Notes: generated by a model not told the origin, from the letters alone. A stretch of DNA of 64,000 nucleotides from Pseudoclavibacter terrae (GCF_008831075.1 NZ_WBJX01000002.1:248001-312000); one strand, 5' to 3'. Shown: positions 7,934 to 16,642, counted from the stretch's first letter. Numbers and translations: made by a program.

Positions 7934-9096
7934 CAGCTGATCTCCTTAGCGTGTTGGCGTACGTATGGTTCGTTGACGGTGATCCCAAGCCCGGGACCGC
8001 CTGGGATTCGGAACGATGAAGCGTCCGGGAGGAGAGGGCCTGTCAGGATCGACTGTCCGATTTCAGTGCTCGTGGGCTGGTACTCGAAGGCGAGCAGGTT
8101 GGGCGTGGCTGCACTGAAGTGGATTCCCGCGGCAAGCAGCACCCCGAGCCCCACTGAGTGATGCGGTGCAACCGGCAAGTGGCGTGTCGAGCAGAGCGTG
8201 GCGATAGCGAGCGCTTCGGTGAGGCCGGTGCGGCCAAGGTCGGGTTGAGCGATGTCGAGCGCTTTCTTCTCGGTCCACTGTTCGAACTCGTAGCGAGTGC
8301 GGAGCGTCTCACCGATGCCGATGGGGACCCGGCTTCTTCTCACGAGCTCCGCGTGTCCTCGTTCGTCTTCCGGGACGAGTGGAGCTTCCAGGAACCAAGC
8401 GCCAAGTTCGGTGAGGCCCGCAGAGAGGCGCAAGGCTTCGTGCATCGTGTAGGCCCAATGGGCGTCGACGGCGACTCGGAGTTCGGGCGCAGCTCTGCGT
8501 ATCGCCGAGACGGTGGCGAGGTCCTCGTCGACGCCGAAACCCAGGTGCAACTTCACCGCCTTCATGCCCGAGTTCTGCCACGTTCGAGCGAGTTCCGCGC
8601 GCTCATCGTCTGTCGACCTCGGAAGTCCCGAGACGTAGACGGGCACCTGATCTCGGAAGGCGCCTCCTAGGAGGCTGACGAGCGGGAGGTCGTGGATGCG
8701 TGCGGCGAGGTCCCAGAGTGCGATATCGACTGCCGCAAGCGCATCCGCCTGATGGCCGACGAGATGTCCGCGCTCTCGCATAAGCGCACTCGTCAGTTCC
8801 CAAGCGGGCCTTGGCGCGGTTGCGCTTTTCCCGATGAGCTGAGGCGCGATGAGGCGACGGATGATCGTGGCAGGTATCTCCGGTCCGACCGGCGCGAGTC
8901 CTTCACCCCAACCGGCTGTCCCGTCTTCGGCGGTGATTTTGACGAGAACGGTCTCGAACAGCGGCGAGTAGAGGCTGCGCCACGGATCGCGCACGTGGTA
9001 CCCGGCGGGGATCTCCGCTCCGTTCGGGAGGACGCCAAGGTAGTTGTCGGCGTGCTCCAGCTTGAGGACAAAGACCTCGACTGACGCAATTTGCAT
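7933..9096 (-). CDS. Mandelate racemase/muconate lactonizing enzyme-family sugar-acid dehydratase
   Basis: A 387-residue enolase-superfamily enzyme. The metal ligands are visible as Asp211 (VDAHW), Glu237 (FLEAP) and Glu263 (GIGET). The base positions are Lys182 in VKLHLG and a His at 312/313 in APHHSVG. That layout matches acid-sugar dehydratases, with KxH instead of the common KxK. Such enzymes convert an aldonate or related acid to a 2-keto-3-deoxy acid. ATG 9096 is preferred over an in-frame TTG at 9108; GGATAG precedes it. It is divergent from the IclR regulator and overlaps the downstream lyase gene. The specific sugar acid cannot be named. Confidence 0.82.
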   Translation of the reverse strand: MQIASVEVFVLKLEHADNYLGVLPNGAEIPAGYHVRDPWRSLYSPLFETVLVKITAEDGTAGWGEGLAPVGPEIPATIIRRLIAPQLIGKSATAPRPAWELTSALMRERGHLVGHQADALAAVDIALWDLAARIHDLPLVSLLGGAFRDQVPVYVSGLPRSTDDERAELARTWQNSGMKAVKLHLGFGVDEDLATVSAIRRAAPELRVAVDAHWAYTMHEALRLSAGLTELGAWFLEAPLVPEDERGHAELVRRSRVPIGIGETLRTRYEFEQWTEKKALDIAQPDLGRTGLTEALAIATLCSTRHLPVAPHHSVGLGVLLAAGIHFSAATPNLLAFEYQPTSTEIGQSILTGPLLPDASSFRIPGGPGLGITVNEPYVRQHAKEIS

Positions 9097-9129
9097 GAAT
9101 CTATCCAATCAGTGGTTGCGGTCATGCAC

Positions 9130-9151
9130 TGTGCGGATTACGCTATCCACA
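9130..9151. promoter_or_regulatory. Candidate IclR operator between the divergent catabolic and regulator genes
   Basis: TGTGCGGAT (9130-9138) and ATCCACA (9145-9151) form an imperfect palindrome with one extra base in the left arm, centred between the dehydratase and iclR starts. A second GGATAG-containing half-site lies near the dehydratase start. The position fits autoregulation, but the motif was judged by eye only. Confidence 0.3.
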
Positions 9152-9183
9152 ATCGATGAGGTTGTCCAGCGATCGGAGAAGTC

Positions 9184-9978
9184 ATGGCGGCAGACGGAGC
9201 AAACCAGGGGCTCGATCGGGCGGCGTCCGTGCTCGAGGCAATCACTCGGCGCGGCCCCTCTCGCGTCGCAGACATCGTCACTGAGACAGGCCTCAGCCAA
9301 TCAACGGTGTCGAGGCTGCTCACGGCGCTCGAGCGCCTCGAGTACGTGGTCCGAGATCCGGATGCGGGAACGTATCGGCTCGGATTGATCTTCCTTGCGA
9401 TGGCGGGCTCGGCCCTCAACGAGCAGTCGGTGTTCCGTCACGCAAGGCAGCCGGGCCAACAGCTCGCAGCGGCCCTCGGACTGGGAGTGAATGTGGCCAT
9501 CCGTCGCGGAAATGAGCTGTATTACCTCTGCAACTTCGAAGGAACGCTTGCGCCGAAGAACTTCACGCTCATGGGGCAGCGCAGTCCGCTGCACTCGACC
9601 GCCCTCGGGAAATGTCTCCTGGCGGAACTTTCTGGTCCGGAACGCCGGGAACTGCTCCCTGACCTTGAACCCTTCACCGTCCGAACGATCGTCGACCACG
9701 AGGCGCTCGACGACGCAGTGACGGCCGTCGACCGGAGTGGCTACGCAACTGAGCGAGAAGAACTCGCTCTCGGTAGATCGTGCGTGGCCGCTCCCATCCG
9801 CGACTCCGGCGGCCTCATCGTGGCGGCGATCTCGATCTCTGGACCGCTCAGCGCACTGGATTTGAGTTCACGCGAACTTGAGATCGCGCAGCGGGCGATC
9901 GAGGTTGCCGATTCCATCAGCACGGGCATGGGATACCTCGGTCCCCGAAGCTCCTCGCAACTGCCGCAGCGCAACTAG
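9184..9978 (+). CDS. IclR-family transcriptional regulator
   Basis: A 264-residue cytoplasmic DNA-binding protein. A winged HTH occupies about residues 10-75 (VADIVTETGLSQSTVSRLLT), followed by an IclR effector domain (SPLHSTALGKCLLAEL and GRSCVAAPIRDSGG). IclR proteins bind small acids or sugar acids and usually repress adjacent catabolic operons. This one sits between the divergent dehydratase/lyase pair and the downstream ABC uptake genes, so it probably senses the imported sugar acid or a breakdown product. GGAG precedes ATG 9184. Confidence 0.9.
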   Translation: MAADGANQGLDRAASVLEAITRRGPSRVADIVTETGLSQSTVSRLLTALERLEYVVRDPDAGTYRLGLIFLAMAGSALNEQSVFRHARQPGQQLAAALGLGVNVAIRRGNELYYLCNFEGTLAPKNFTLMGQRSPLHSTALGKCLLAELSGPERRELLPDLEPFTVRTIVDHEALDDAVTAVDRSGYATEREELALGRSCVAAPIRDSGGLIVAAISISGPLSALDLSSRELEIAQRAIEVADSISTGMGYLGPRSSSQLPQRN

Positions 9979-10029
9979 TGGGCGCCAAGCCCGATCCACT
10001 CACACCAGCACACAAGGAAGTGTCGCAGT

Positions 10030-11292
10030 ATGCAACGCACTCGAAAGACCACTCTTCTCGCCCTTGCGGTCGCGTCCGCACTCGGGTTGACGGCCTGCGT
10101 ATCCGACGCACCACCGGACCCGAACGCACCCATCACCTTGGAGTTTCCGAGTTGGCAGGCCGAGGATCCAGCGTTCGGCGCGTGGTGGAAGGAGGTTATT
10201 GCTGAGTACGAATCGCAGCACTCCGACGTCACGATTGACTTCTACCAGGTCCCGTTCGGCAGCTACGTTGATCAGTTGACGACGCGATTCGCTGCGAACG
10301 ATCAGCCCGAGATCGTGCACCTGCCCGCACGCAATGCCTCGGAGTTCGCGAGCCGCGGCTGGCTCGCGCCGCTGAACACGAGGCTCGAGGCGACGGACAT
10401 CGCGGAGACCTGGACACCGTTGCAGGCAGAAATGAACTGGCAGGAAGAGACCTACGGCGTACTCCTCCTCGGATACGGCTACACCCTCTACTACAACGCC
10501 GAGCTCTTGGAATCGGCGGGGGTCGCAGTGCCGACGACAGGGGAAGAGGTCGTGAAGGCCGCGCAGGCAGTCACCGGCGGCGGCGTCTACGGGTTCGGGG
10601 CGACAACACAGCAGAGTCCGGACAACTACACGGAGCTGATGTCGTTCATTACCGGCAACGGGGGCTCCCTCGCAGAGGGCGCGGAGTTCACCATGGAGAC
10701 GCCCGCAGCCATCGCCGGCATGGAGCAGTATCGGGCCGCGCTGCGTGAGGCACCCGCCGGAATCCAGACTCAGCAGCGCAACGAGCTCTTCCTGAACGGC
10801 AACATCGCGATGCTTCTCGATGGTCCGTTCTTCGTCGCGGAACTCGACGGAGCAGCAGATGGCGTCGCGGGGAAGCTGAAGACGGCCGCCGCACCGTTCG
10901 AGACCATTCCAGGGGGTGTGAGCAATAGCATCCACCTTCCTTCTGGCCTGGATCCGCGCACGGAAGACGCTGCCTGGAAGTTCGTAGAGCTGGCGGCGAG
11001 CCCCGAATGGCAGCAGCGATACACCGAACTCGCCGCGGTGCCGGCACCCCGCGCTGGTTCCATCACTGAGGAGGCGCTCGAAGACCGTCCAGAGTTGGAG
11101 CTGTTCCAGGAGCTCGCCGACGAGGCGGTGAGTATCTATCCCGAGGATGGGCAGCAGAAGGAGGAGTTCACGAGGCTCAGTCAGATCGTCTCTGAAGCGG
11201 CAATCAATCTCACGACGACGGAGACACCCACGGCGGAGATAGCACGTGGACTCCAGGAGCAACTTGAGCGGGAATTCGGGAACGCATCATGA
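10030..11292 (+). CDS. ABC transporter extracellular solute-binding lipoprotein (carbohydrate family 1)
   Basis: A 420-residue lipoprotein. Positively charged residues MQRTRK precede a hydrophobic stretch ending in lipobox LTAC, with Cys23 as the lipidated residue. The mature part looks like SBP family 1: ITLEFPSWQAEDPAFGAWWK, then EIVHLPARNASEFASRGWLA, YYNAELLESAGV and AAWKFVELAASPEWQQRY. It would capture a carbohydrate or sugar acid outside the membrane and deliver it to the two permeases downstream. AAGGAAG precedes the start. The stop overlaps the next start by four bases (ATGA). Confidence 0.9.
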   Translation: MQRTRKTTLLALAVASALGLTACVSDAPPDPNAPITLEFPSWQAEDPAFGAWWKEVIAEYESQHSDVTIDFYQVPFGSYVDQLTTRFAANDQPEIVHLPARNASEFASRGWLAPLNTRLEATDIAETWTPLQAEMNWQEETYGVLLLGYGYTLYYNAELLESAGVAVPTTGEEVVKAAQAVTGGGVYGFGATTQQSPDNYTELMSFITGNGGSLAEGAEFTMETPAAIAGMEQYRAALREAPAGIQTQQRNELFLNGNIAMLLDGPFFVAELDGAADGVAGKLKTAAAPFETIPGGVSNSIHLPSGLDPRTEDAAWKFVELAASPEWQQRYTELAAVPAPRAGSITEEALEDRPELELFQELADEAVSIYPEDGQQKEEFTRLSQIVSEAAINLTTTETPTAEIARGLQEQLEREFGNAS

Positions 11293-12269
11293 CCGACCTG
11301 CAAACCAGAGAAGTCGCTGTTTCGCAAAAACCGAATGCCCGTCAGCAGTCGGGGAAGCAGTCGGCCGGTGCAGGGAAGAAGGGGTCGCCATCACGGCGGC
11401 GCGATGGGCTCTTCGCCTACCTGACGCTCTCACCGACGCTTGTCGTCGTGGGCTTGCTCATGGCCTACCCGTTCTACGTCGCGATTGACCTGTCGTTTCG
11501 AGGCGGGCGAGTACAGTCGCTGACCGAGGTCGGCGCTCTGCCGCTCACCTTGGACAACTACGTCAGCATCTTGACGGACCCGCAGCTTCTTGGGGATTTG
11601 GGGCGTTCGGTCGTCTACACCCTCGGGGTTCTCATCCCGGCATTCCTGATCGGTCTCGGACTCGCCCTTCTGTTGAACCGGAGCTTCCCCGGCCGAAGGA
11701 TCTTTCGACCGCTGGTGCTGCTCCCGTGGGCAGTTCCGGGGATCGCGGTGAGCGCCGCCTTCGCGTGGATGCTTGACGCCTCGTACGGCATCGTAAATGC
11801 CGTCCTTCGACACCTCGGCCTCATTCAGGAGAACATCGCCTGGCTCGCCGACCCGGACTCCGCGATGCTTGCGGTGATCATCCCGACGATCTGGAAGTAC
11901 TACCCGTTCTTCACCCTGGTGCTCTTGGCAGCGTTACAGAGTGTGCCAGGCGAGCTGTACGAAGCGGCACAACTTGATGGCGCCAAGGCTCGGCAGCAGT
12001 TTCGGTACGTCACTTGGCCCGCAGTAAGGACCGCATCCGCGCTCTCCATCGTGATCACAGCGATCGGGATCTTCCGAGAGTTCGACTTCATCTACCCGCT
12101 GACTGGGGGAGGACCGAACAACGCGACCCAGACGTTGGCGATTCGTATCTACAACGAGGCTTTCCAGTATTTCCAACTCGGTCTAGCAGCTGCCCTCGGG
12201 GTTATCACCATGCTGATCGCCACTGCAGTGTTGGCCGTTTTCATGCGCTCATTGCGCACGCAAAGTTAG
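11289..12269 (+). CDS. Sugar ABC transporter permease, MalF/UgpA type
   Basis: A 326-residue inner-membrane permease. A polar N-terminal tail of about 40 residues precedes six predicted helices. The cytoplasmic EAA loop that docks the ATPase reads ELYEAAQLDGAKARQQFRYV, and the family motif LPLTGGGPNNAT-like sequence appears as YPLTGGGPNNATQTL. It overlaps the binding-protein gene by four bases and is nine bases from the MalG-type permease. No ATPase gene follows, so a shared MsiK-type ATPase encoded elsewhere probably energises the system. Confidence 0.92.
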   Translation: MTDLQTREVAVSQKPNARQQSGKQSAGAGKKGSPSRRRDGLFAYLTLSPTLVVVGLLMAYPFYVAIDLSFRGGRVQSLTEVGALPLTLDNYVSILTDPQLLGDLGRSVVYTLGVLIPAFLIGLGLALLLNRSFPGRRIFRPLVLLPWAVPGIAVSAAFAWMLDASYGIVNAVLRHLGLIQENIAWLADPDSAMLAVIIPTIWKYYPFFTLVLLAALQSVPGELYEAAQLDGAKARQQFRYVTWPAVRTASALSIVITAIGIFREFDFIYPLTGGGPNNATQTLAIRIYNEAFQYFQLGLAAALGVITMLIATAVLAVFMRSLRTQS

Positions 12270-12278
12270 GAGCGGGCC

Positions 12279-13118
12279 ATGCGTCAGCTTTCACGTCCGC
12301 AGCGGTACGGGCTCCTTGCCATCGCACTGCTCGCAAGCGGCATCCTTCTTTTTCCCATCTACTGGATGGTGATGACGTCCCTCGTGCCCTCGCGCACCCT
12401 GCTTACCGAGAACCCGCCGCTGTTTCCCGCGCTCGGAGATGTCTCATTCGATGCATACGGAGAGGTCATCGCCGGCCGCCCGATCCTGACGTGGCTCGGT
12501 AACTCAGCACTTTCGACTTTCGGGGCAGCCGTCATTTCGACGCTGGTGAGTACGCTCGGCGGCTACAGCTTGTCGCGTTTCCGTACGCGCGGGCAGCAGG
12601 CTATGGGCTTCAGCCTCCTCGTGAGCCGCGTGCTCCCGGGCACTCTGCTCATCATCCCGCTGTTCATGGTGTTCGCCACCTCGCATCTGATCAATAACCT
12701 GTGGTCGGTCATTCTGGTGAACATCGCGGCGACAGTTCCTTTCACGACGTGGCTCATGAAGGGCTTCATCGATTCGGTGCCTGTGGAGATTGAGCAGGCC
12801 GCGATGATCGACGGGTGCTCGCGGCTCGAAGCGCTCCGGCTCGTTGTTTTGCCGATTCTTCTTCCCGGTATCGCTGCGACGTTCACCTACGCGGCGATTT
12901 TGACTTGGGGAGACTTCCTGTTTGCGAGGACGCTGATGTCGAACCCGGACGGGTGGACCATCACGGTCGGCATTGCGTCGTTCATCGGGGAGTTCAGCGT
13001 CGACTGGTCCGGCCTGATGGCGACTGGCCTCCTGTCGACGATCCCGATGGTTGTCCTCTTCCTCTTCCTGGAGCCGTTCCTGGCGAAGGGCATGACAGCC
13101 GGAGCGGTCAAGGGGTAA
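12279..13118 (+). CDS. Sugar ABC transporter permease, MalG/UgpE type
   Basis: A 279-residue partner permease with six hydrophobic helices. The EAA loop reads EIEQAAMIDGCSRLEALRLV. A good AGGAG ribosome-binding site precedes ATG 12279. It completes a binding-protein plus two-permease importer and is the last gene of the iclR-side unit, with its stop only 40 bp from the convergent response-regulator gene. Confidence 0.92.
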   Translation: MRQLSRPQRYGLLAIALLASGILLFPIYWMVMTSLVPSRTLLTENPPLFPALGDVSFDAYGEVIAGRPILTWLGNSALSTFGAAVISTLVSTLGGYSLSRFRTRGQQAMGFSLLVSRVLPGTLLIIPLFMVFATSHLINNLWSVILVNIAATVPFTTWLMKGFIDSVPVEIEQAAMIDGCSRLEALRLVVLPILLPGIAATFTYAAILTWGDFLFARTLMSNPDGWTITVGIASFIGEFSVDWSGLMATGLLSTIPMVVLFLFLEPFLAKGMTAGAVKG

Positions 13119-13158
13119 GTGTGACGCGGGCGACGTCGCTCCTGCTACTGAAAGACCC

Positions 13159-13848
13159 TCAGCGCGCCTCGGGCTCGCGAGCTTCGCCCGGCGTAATGAG
13201 CCCGGATTCGTAGCCGAGCACGACCGCATGGACGCGGTCGCGAAGGTGCAGTTTCGCCATGATGCGGCTGACGTGAGACTTCGTGGTTTGCTCGGCGATG
13301 AAGAGCGTCTTCGAGATCTCCGAGTTGGAGTATCCCTTTGCGACGAGTTCGAACACCTCGCGTTCTCGTTCGGTGAGCTCGTTGAATCGGGTGGGGGAGA
13401 TGCTGCGCCTCGCGGGGGCTTGCGCGAAAGCTTCGATGAGGGTGCGCGTGACTTTCGGGGCGAGGAGTGCGTCGCCGCCTGCGACGGTGCGCACCGCATC
13501 CACGAGCTCCTGCGGTGTCGCATCTTTGAGGAGGAACCCGCTGGCGCCGGCGCGGAGGGCGTCGAAGACGTAGTCGTCGATGTCGAACGTGGTGAGCATT
13601 AGGACGCGGGTGGGGTGGCCGCCTCCGTTGGCGGCTGCGGCGATGGCGCGGGTCGCCTCGATGCCGTTGAGATTCGGCATGCGGACGTCCATGAGCACGA
13701 CGTCGGGTTGGAGGCTGCGGGTTCGAGCGATGGCTTCCCGACCGTCGCCCGCTTCGCCGACGATGGTGAGGTCCTGTTGGGCACCGAGAATCGCGGCGAG
13801 CCCGATGCGATACATGGGCTGGTCGTCGACGATCAGGATGCGGGTCAT
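13159..13848 (-). CDS. NarL/LuxR-type response regulator
   Basis: A 229-residue two-component regulator. The receiver domain (1-120) shows LIVDDQP near the N-terminus and the phosphoacceptor Asp in VVLMDVRMP. The C-terminal GerE/LuxR HTH (about 150-215) contains LTEREREVFELVAKGYSNSE and TTKSHVSRIMAKL. It is co-transcribed with the histidine kinase gene: the kinase TGA overlaps its ATG by four bases. The shared 36-bp motif at this operon's promoter and at the acyltransferase promoter is the best candidate binding site. Confidence 0.93.
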   Translation of the reverse strand: MTRILIVDDQPMYRIGLAAILGAQQDLTIVGEAGDGREAIARTRSLQPDVVLMDVRMPNLNGIEATRAIAAAANGGGHPTRVLMLTTFDIDDYVFDALRAGASGFLLKDATPQELVDAVRTVAGGDALLAPKVTRTLIEAFAQAPARRSISPTRFNELTEREREVFELVAKGYSNSEISKTLFIAEQTTKSHVSRIMAKLHLRDRVHAVVLGYESGLITPGEAREPEAR

Positions 13849-15170
13849 GCGTGCTCCGATTCGGGTGCTGACTGCGTGGGTTCGGGTGTTTGGGCGGCTT
13901 CGGCGACGGGGAGGCGCGCTTCGACCACATAGCCGCCGAACGACTGCGGGCGCGCGGTGAGGTGCCCGCCGAGAGTGGTGACGCGTTCGCGCATCCCGAG
14001 TATCCCCATACCGCCCAACGCCAGGTCGCTACCCGAGCCGTTGGAGTCTGATTCCGCCCCGTTTCTATCTTCAGTGGATACGGGTGGTGCGCTGTTCGTC
14101 ACCCGCACGGTGAGCTCGGGGCCGAGGAGCATGACGGACACCTCCGCGTTGGTGCCGGGCGCGTGGCGGATGACGTTGCTGAGCGCTTCTTGAACGACGC
14201 GGTAGGCCGTGAGCTGCACGGTGTCGGGGAGAGTGCTCGGGTCGCGGTCGGTGTCGAGGTGGAGTGCGGCTTCGATGCCGCCATTGGCGCTGCCGTCGAC
14301 AAGCGCTTGCAGGTCGCTGAGGTGCGGCTGCGGGGCGAGCGCCGTGTCTTCGTCGAGGCGCAGGACGCCGAGGAGGGTCCGCATCTCCTTGAGCGCGGCG
14401 CGGGCGGATCCGGCTATGGATTCGAACTCGACTTTGGCCTCGTCGCTGAGGTTCGGGACGCGGAAGGGGGCGGAACTGGCCTGCATGTGGACGATGCTCA
14501 TGCTGTGGGCGACGACGTCGTGCATTTCGCGCGCGATGCGGGAGCGCTCTTCGGCCCCCATGCGACGTTCTTGCTCGATTTCAACGGTGCGCTTTGCTTG
14601 CACGAGCTCGCGCTTTGACCAGTTTCGGCGGCTCAGGTTGTAACCGGTGGCGACGATCAGGCCCGTGTAGATCGTGATGGCGATGAGGCTCGACGATTCC
14701 GGGATGACGTTGCCGCCGACCTGCATGGCGGCGAGCCCCAGGAGGATGAGGGCGAGTGCCGGCGCGGCGAGGTTGAGGAGCCAGGCGGCGATCGAGAGTG
14801 TCAGTGTCTCGCGGAGCGCGATGATGGCGAGGAGGAGGCTGAGAGAGATGAGCTGGGGCACCGGGAGCGGCCAAGCCTCGGCGTAGATCGCGTAGGGGAA
14901 CGGGAAGAGCGCTGTTCCGGCGAAATGCAGGAGGATCGCGAGGCGCGGTCGGACTGGCGCGAGGAGCAGGCCGGCGGTGCTGAGGGCGGAGATTCCAAAC
15001 GCGAATCCGACGTGTACTCCGTAGACGGCGCCGAGGATCGACACGGACACGGCGAAGAGTGCGGCGGTCGCGACGGCGAGCAGAATCCACTCGAGCCGCG
15101 TCAGCGGCCTCGGCGCGGGGTTTCGTGATTCGCGCAGCCGTCGAACCATCTGGTCGATCGTGATGTCCAT
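13845..15170 (-). CDS. DesK/LiaS-type sensor histidine kinase
   Basis: A 441-residue membrane sensor. About six hydrophobic helices lie in residues 25-170. The HisKA_3 dimerisation domain follows with REMHDVVAHSMSIVHMQAS, where His of MHD is phosphorylated. The HATPase_c domain carries QEALSNVIRHAP (N box) and GGMGILGMRERV (G box). ATG 15170 is chosen because GAAAGG lies about 11 bases upstream; an in-frame TTG at 15179 is too close to it. A short loop between helices gives no obvious extracellular sensor domain, suggesting membrane- or envelope-stress sensing. It overlaps the regulator gene by four bases. Confidence 0.92.
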   Translation of the reverse strand: MDITIDQMVRRLRESRNPAPRPLTRLEWILLAVATAALFAVSVSILGAVYGVHVGFAFGISALSTAGLLLAPVRPRLAILLHFAGTALFPFPYAIYAEAWPLPVPQLISLSLLLAIIALRETLTLSIAAWLLNLAAPALALILLGLAAMQVGGNVIPESSSLIAITIYTGLIVATGYNLSRRNWSKRELVQAKRTVEIEQERRMGAEERSRIAREMHDVVAHSMSIVHMQASSAPFRVPNLSDEAKVEFESIAGSARAALKEMRTLLGVLRLDEDTALAPQPHLSDLQALVDGSANGGIEAALHLDTDRDPSTLPDTVQLTAYRVVQEALSNVIRHAPGTNAEVSVMLLGPELTVRVTNSAPPVSTEDRNGAESDSNGSGSDLALGGMGILGMRERVTTLGGHLTARPQSFGGYVVEARLPVAEAAQTPEPTQSAPESEHA

Positions 15171-15197
15171 GAGCGTCAACGCCTTTCGTCGAGGACG

Positions 15198-15261
15198 ACG
15201 CTAGTGGGGAACGGACGCAAGGGCGTCACCCCGGAGACCCGCACGCACCCGTACGCGGGTA
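15198..15261 (-). promoter_or_regulatory. Two-component operon promoter with motif shared with the acyltransferase gene
   Basis: The motif at 15226-15261 (minus-strand core TGCGGGTCTCCGGGGTGA) recurs at 6921-6955. TAGCGT at 15198-15203 is a plausible -10 element 22 bases downstream of the motif, mirroring the acyltransferase promoter geometry. It lies 56-91 bases before the kinase start. Autoregulation by the NarL-type regulator is inferred. Confidence 0.5.
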
Positions 15262-15310
15262 CTGGGCCTCGCATCCAGGTGGACACCCGGTGCTTCACTA
15301 GTCTGCAAAC

Positions 15311-16213
15311 ATGGATTCGACGTGGCCGATACCGATTGGCGGAACTCTTCGTCGTCGACGAGTGCATGAACTCATCGGCGGGCAGCAGCAACAGGGGATC
15401 TCAACGCCGAGGGGAAACCCCAACATCCTCATCTTCACGGACCCGCATAAGGGCCAGCGGTACGGCTACGACCTCCACGAAGGCCTGAGAACTGACGGAA
15501 TATACGCGTACACCGGCGAGGGGACCCGCGGAGACCAACAGTTCCTCCGAGGGAATGCTGCGCTCATTTCTTCTGTCAAGGACGGTCGACTGATCAGACT
15601 CTTCACCGTCCAAGGCGTGGACGCGACATACGTGGGAGCCTTCACGCTCGCTGATCCTCCGTTCGAGTACAAAGAGATTCCGGACGTTGACGGTGCCATG
15701 CGCCGAGGCATCATCTTCCTGCTGGCGCCAGTCGATGCGGATGTTGCTCGGCTCGTCGTGCGCGACGGGCCACAGCTTCTTCAACCCGTGATCGCTGATT
15801 GGATCCAGCCTGACAGCGGAGGGTTCACGATCGACCTCCAACCGCGCGAGATCGAAATGTCCCGAGTCGAGTTCGATTTGCAGGCTTCATTCGGCAACTG
15901 GCTGAAGTCGAAGCACCACGTGGTGCACGCTTTGTCGTTGCCCGCAGGAAACACACGTATCCGCCCCGACATCTACGACAGCACGGCGGGTGAAGTCATC
16001 GAGGCGAAGAAGTCAACCGCGAGATCGTACGTCCGAATGGCGATTGGGCAATCTCTCGACTACGCGAACAACGCACGACGTGTGGGCATTCATGCGAAGC
16101 CGGCGATTCTGCTTCCGGGACGGACCGAAGACGACCTCAACGACCTCTGTCAGCGGCTCAACGTGCGAGTTCATACGAGAGATGGCAACGTGTTCCGTGA
16201 GAGTGCTTGGTAA
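15311..16213 (+). CDS. Predicted modified-DNA endonuclease: SRA-like N-domain plus PD-(D/E)XK C-domain
   Basis: A 300-residue protein with two recognisable parts. Residues ~45-105 resemble ScoMcrA-like SRA/YDG domains, which read modified cytosines or phosphorothioate DNA: YGYDLHEG, DGIYAYTGEGTRGDQ (62-76), LRGNAAL and GRLIRLF. The C-terminal half has RPDIYD with Asp220, then VIEAKKS with Glu231 and Lys233, a PD-(D/E)XK nuclease core, followed by a helix containing IGQSLDYAN. This predicts a Type IV restriction-like enzyme. There is no Shine-Dalgarno; TAGTCT at 15298-15303 suggests a leaderless start. It is convergent with a Nudix gene 18 bp away. No methyltransferase is adjacent. Confidence 0.68.
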   Translation: MDSTWPIPIGGTLRRRRVHELIGGQQQQGISTPRGNPNILIFTDPHKGQRYGYDLHEGLRTDGIYAYTGEGTRGDQQFLRGNAALISSVKDGRLIRLFTVQGVDATYVGAFTLADPPFEYKEIPDVDGAMRRGIIFLLAPVDADVARLVVRDGPQLLQPVIADWIQPDSGGFTIDLQPREIEMSRVEFDLQASFGNWLKSKHHVVHALSLPAGNTRIRPDIYDSTAGEVIEAKKSTARSYVRMAIGQSLDYANNARRVGIHAKPAILLPGRTEDDLNDLCQRLNVRVHTRDGNVFRESAW

Positions 16214-16231
16214 GCGGGACGGGACAGGGCA

Positions 16232-16642
16232 CTACGGACAGCGAGACATCAGGGCCTCAACTGCCGGCAGATCTGGGCCTGCCCAGTCCAGGGCGGCGAG
16301 GTCAGCGCGTCGAACCCAGCGGAGAAGATCATGATCGGTGCTGTCGATCGGTGCAACTCCGCTCGCATCCACCAGGTAGCAGCTCAAATCGATGGTCATG
16401 TCATCGAGCCGCGTAACGGATCTATCGATCAACTCCAACACACGGACGCGAATCTTCAGTTCTTCGAGAAGTTCACGGACGAGTGCGGCTTCAGGCGCCT
16501 CCCCGAGTTCCACCTTTCCCCCCGGAAACTCCCAGAGCCCGGCCGCGCTCTTGTTCTGGGAGCGTCGACAAGCGAGGACTTCGTCACCGCGCAGAAAGAC
16601 ACCAGCGACAACGATCAGCGGTGGCTTGCGTGTGGACTTCAC
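16232..16642 (-). CDS. Nudix hydrolase, (deoxy)nucleoside-triphosphate pyrophosphohydrolase
   Basis: A 136-residue MutT/NudG-like enzyme. The Nudix box at residues 41-64 reads GGKVELGE, then ALVRELLEEL, close to the canonical GX5EX7REUXEEXGU except that Lys replaces the last Gly. CRRSQNKSAAGLWEFPGGK is typical of MutT/NudG. These enzymes remove damaged or modified nucleotides (8-oxo-dGTP, 5-methyl- or 5-hydroxy-dCTP) from the pool. Its convergent neighbour is a predicted modified-base endonuclease, which makes a pool-sanitising role for modified dCTP attractive but unproven. Confidence 0.85.
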   Translation of the reverse strand: MKSTRKPPLIVVAGVFLRGDEVLACRRSQNKSAAGLWEFPGGKVELGEAPEAALVRELLEELKIRVRVLELIDRSVTRLDDMTIDLSCYLVDASGVAPIDSTDHDLLRWVRRADLAALDWAGPDLPAVEALMSRCP

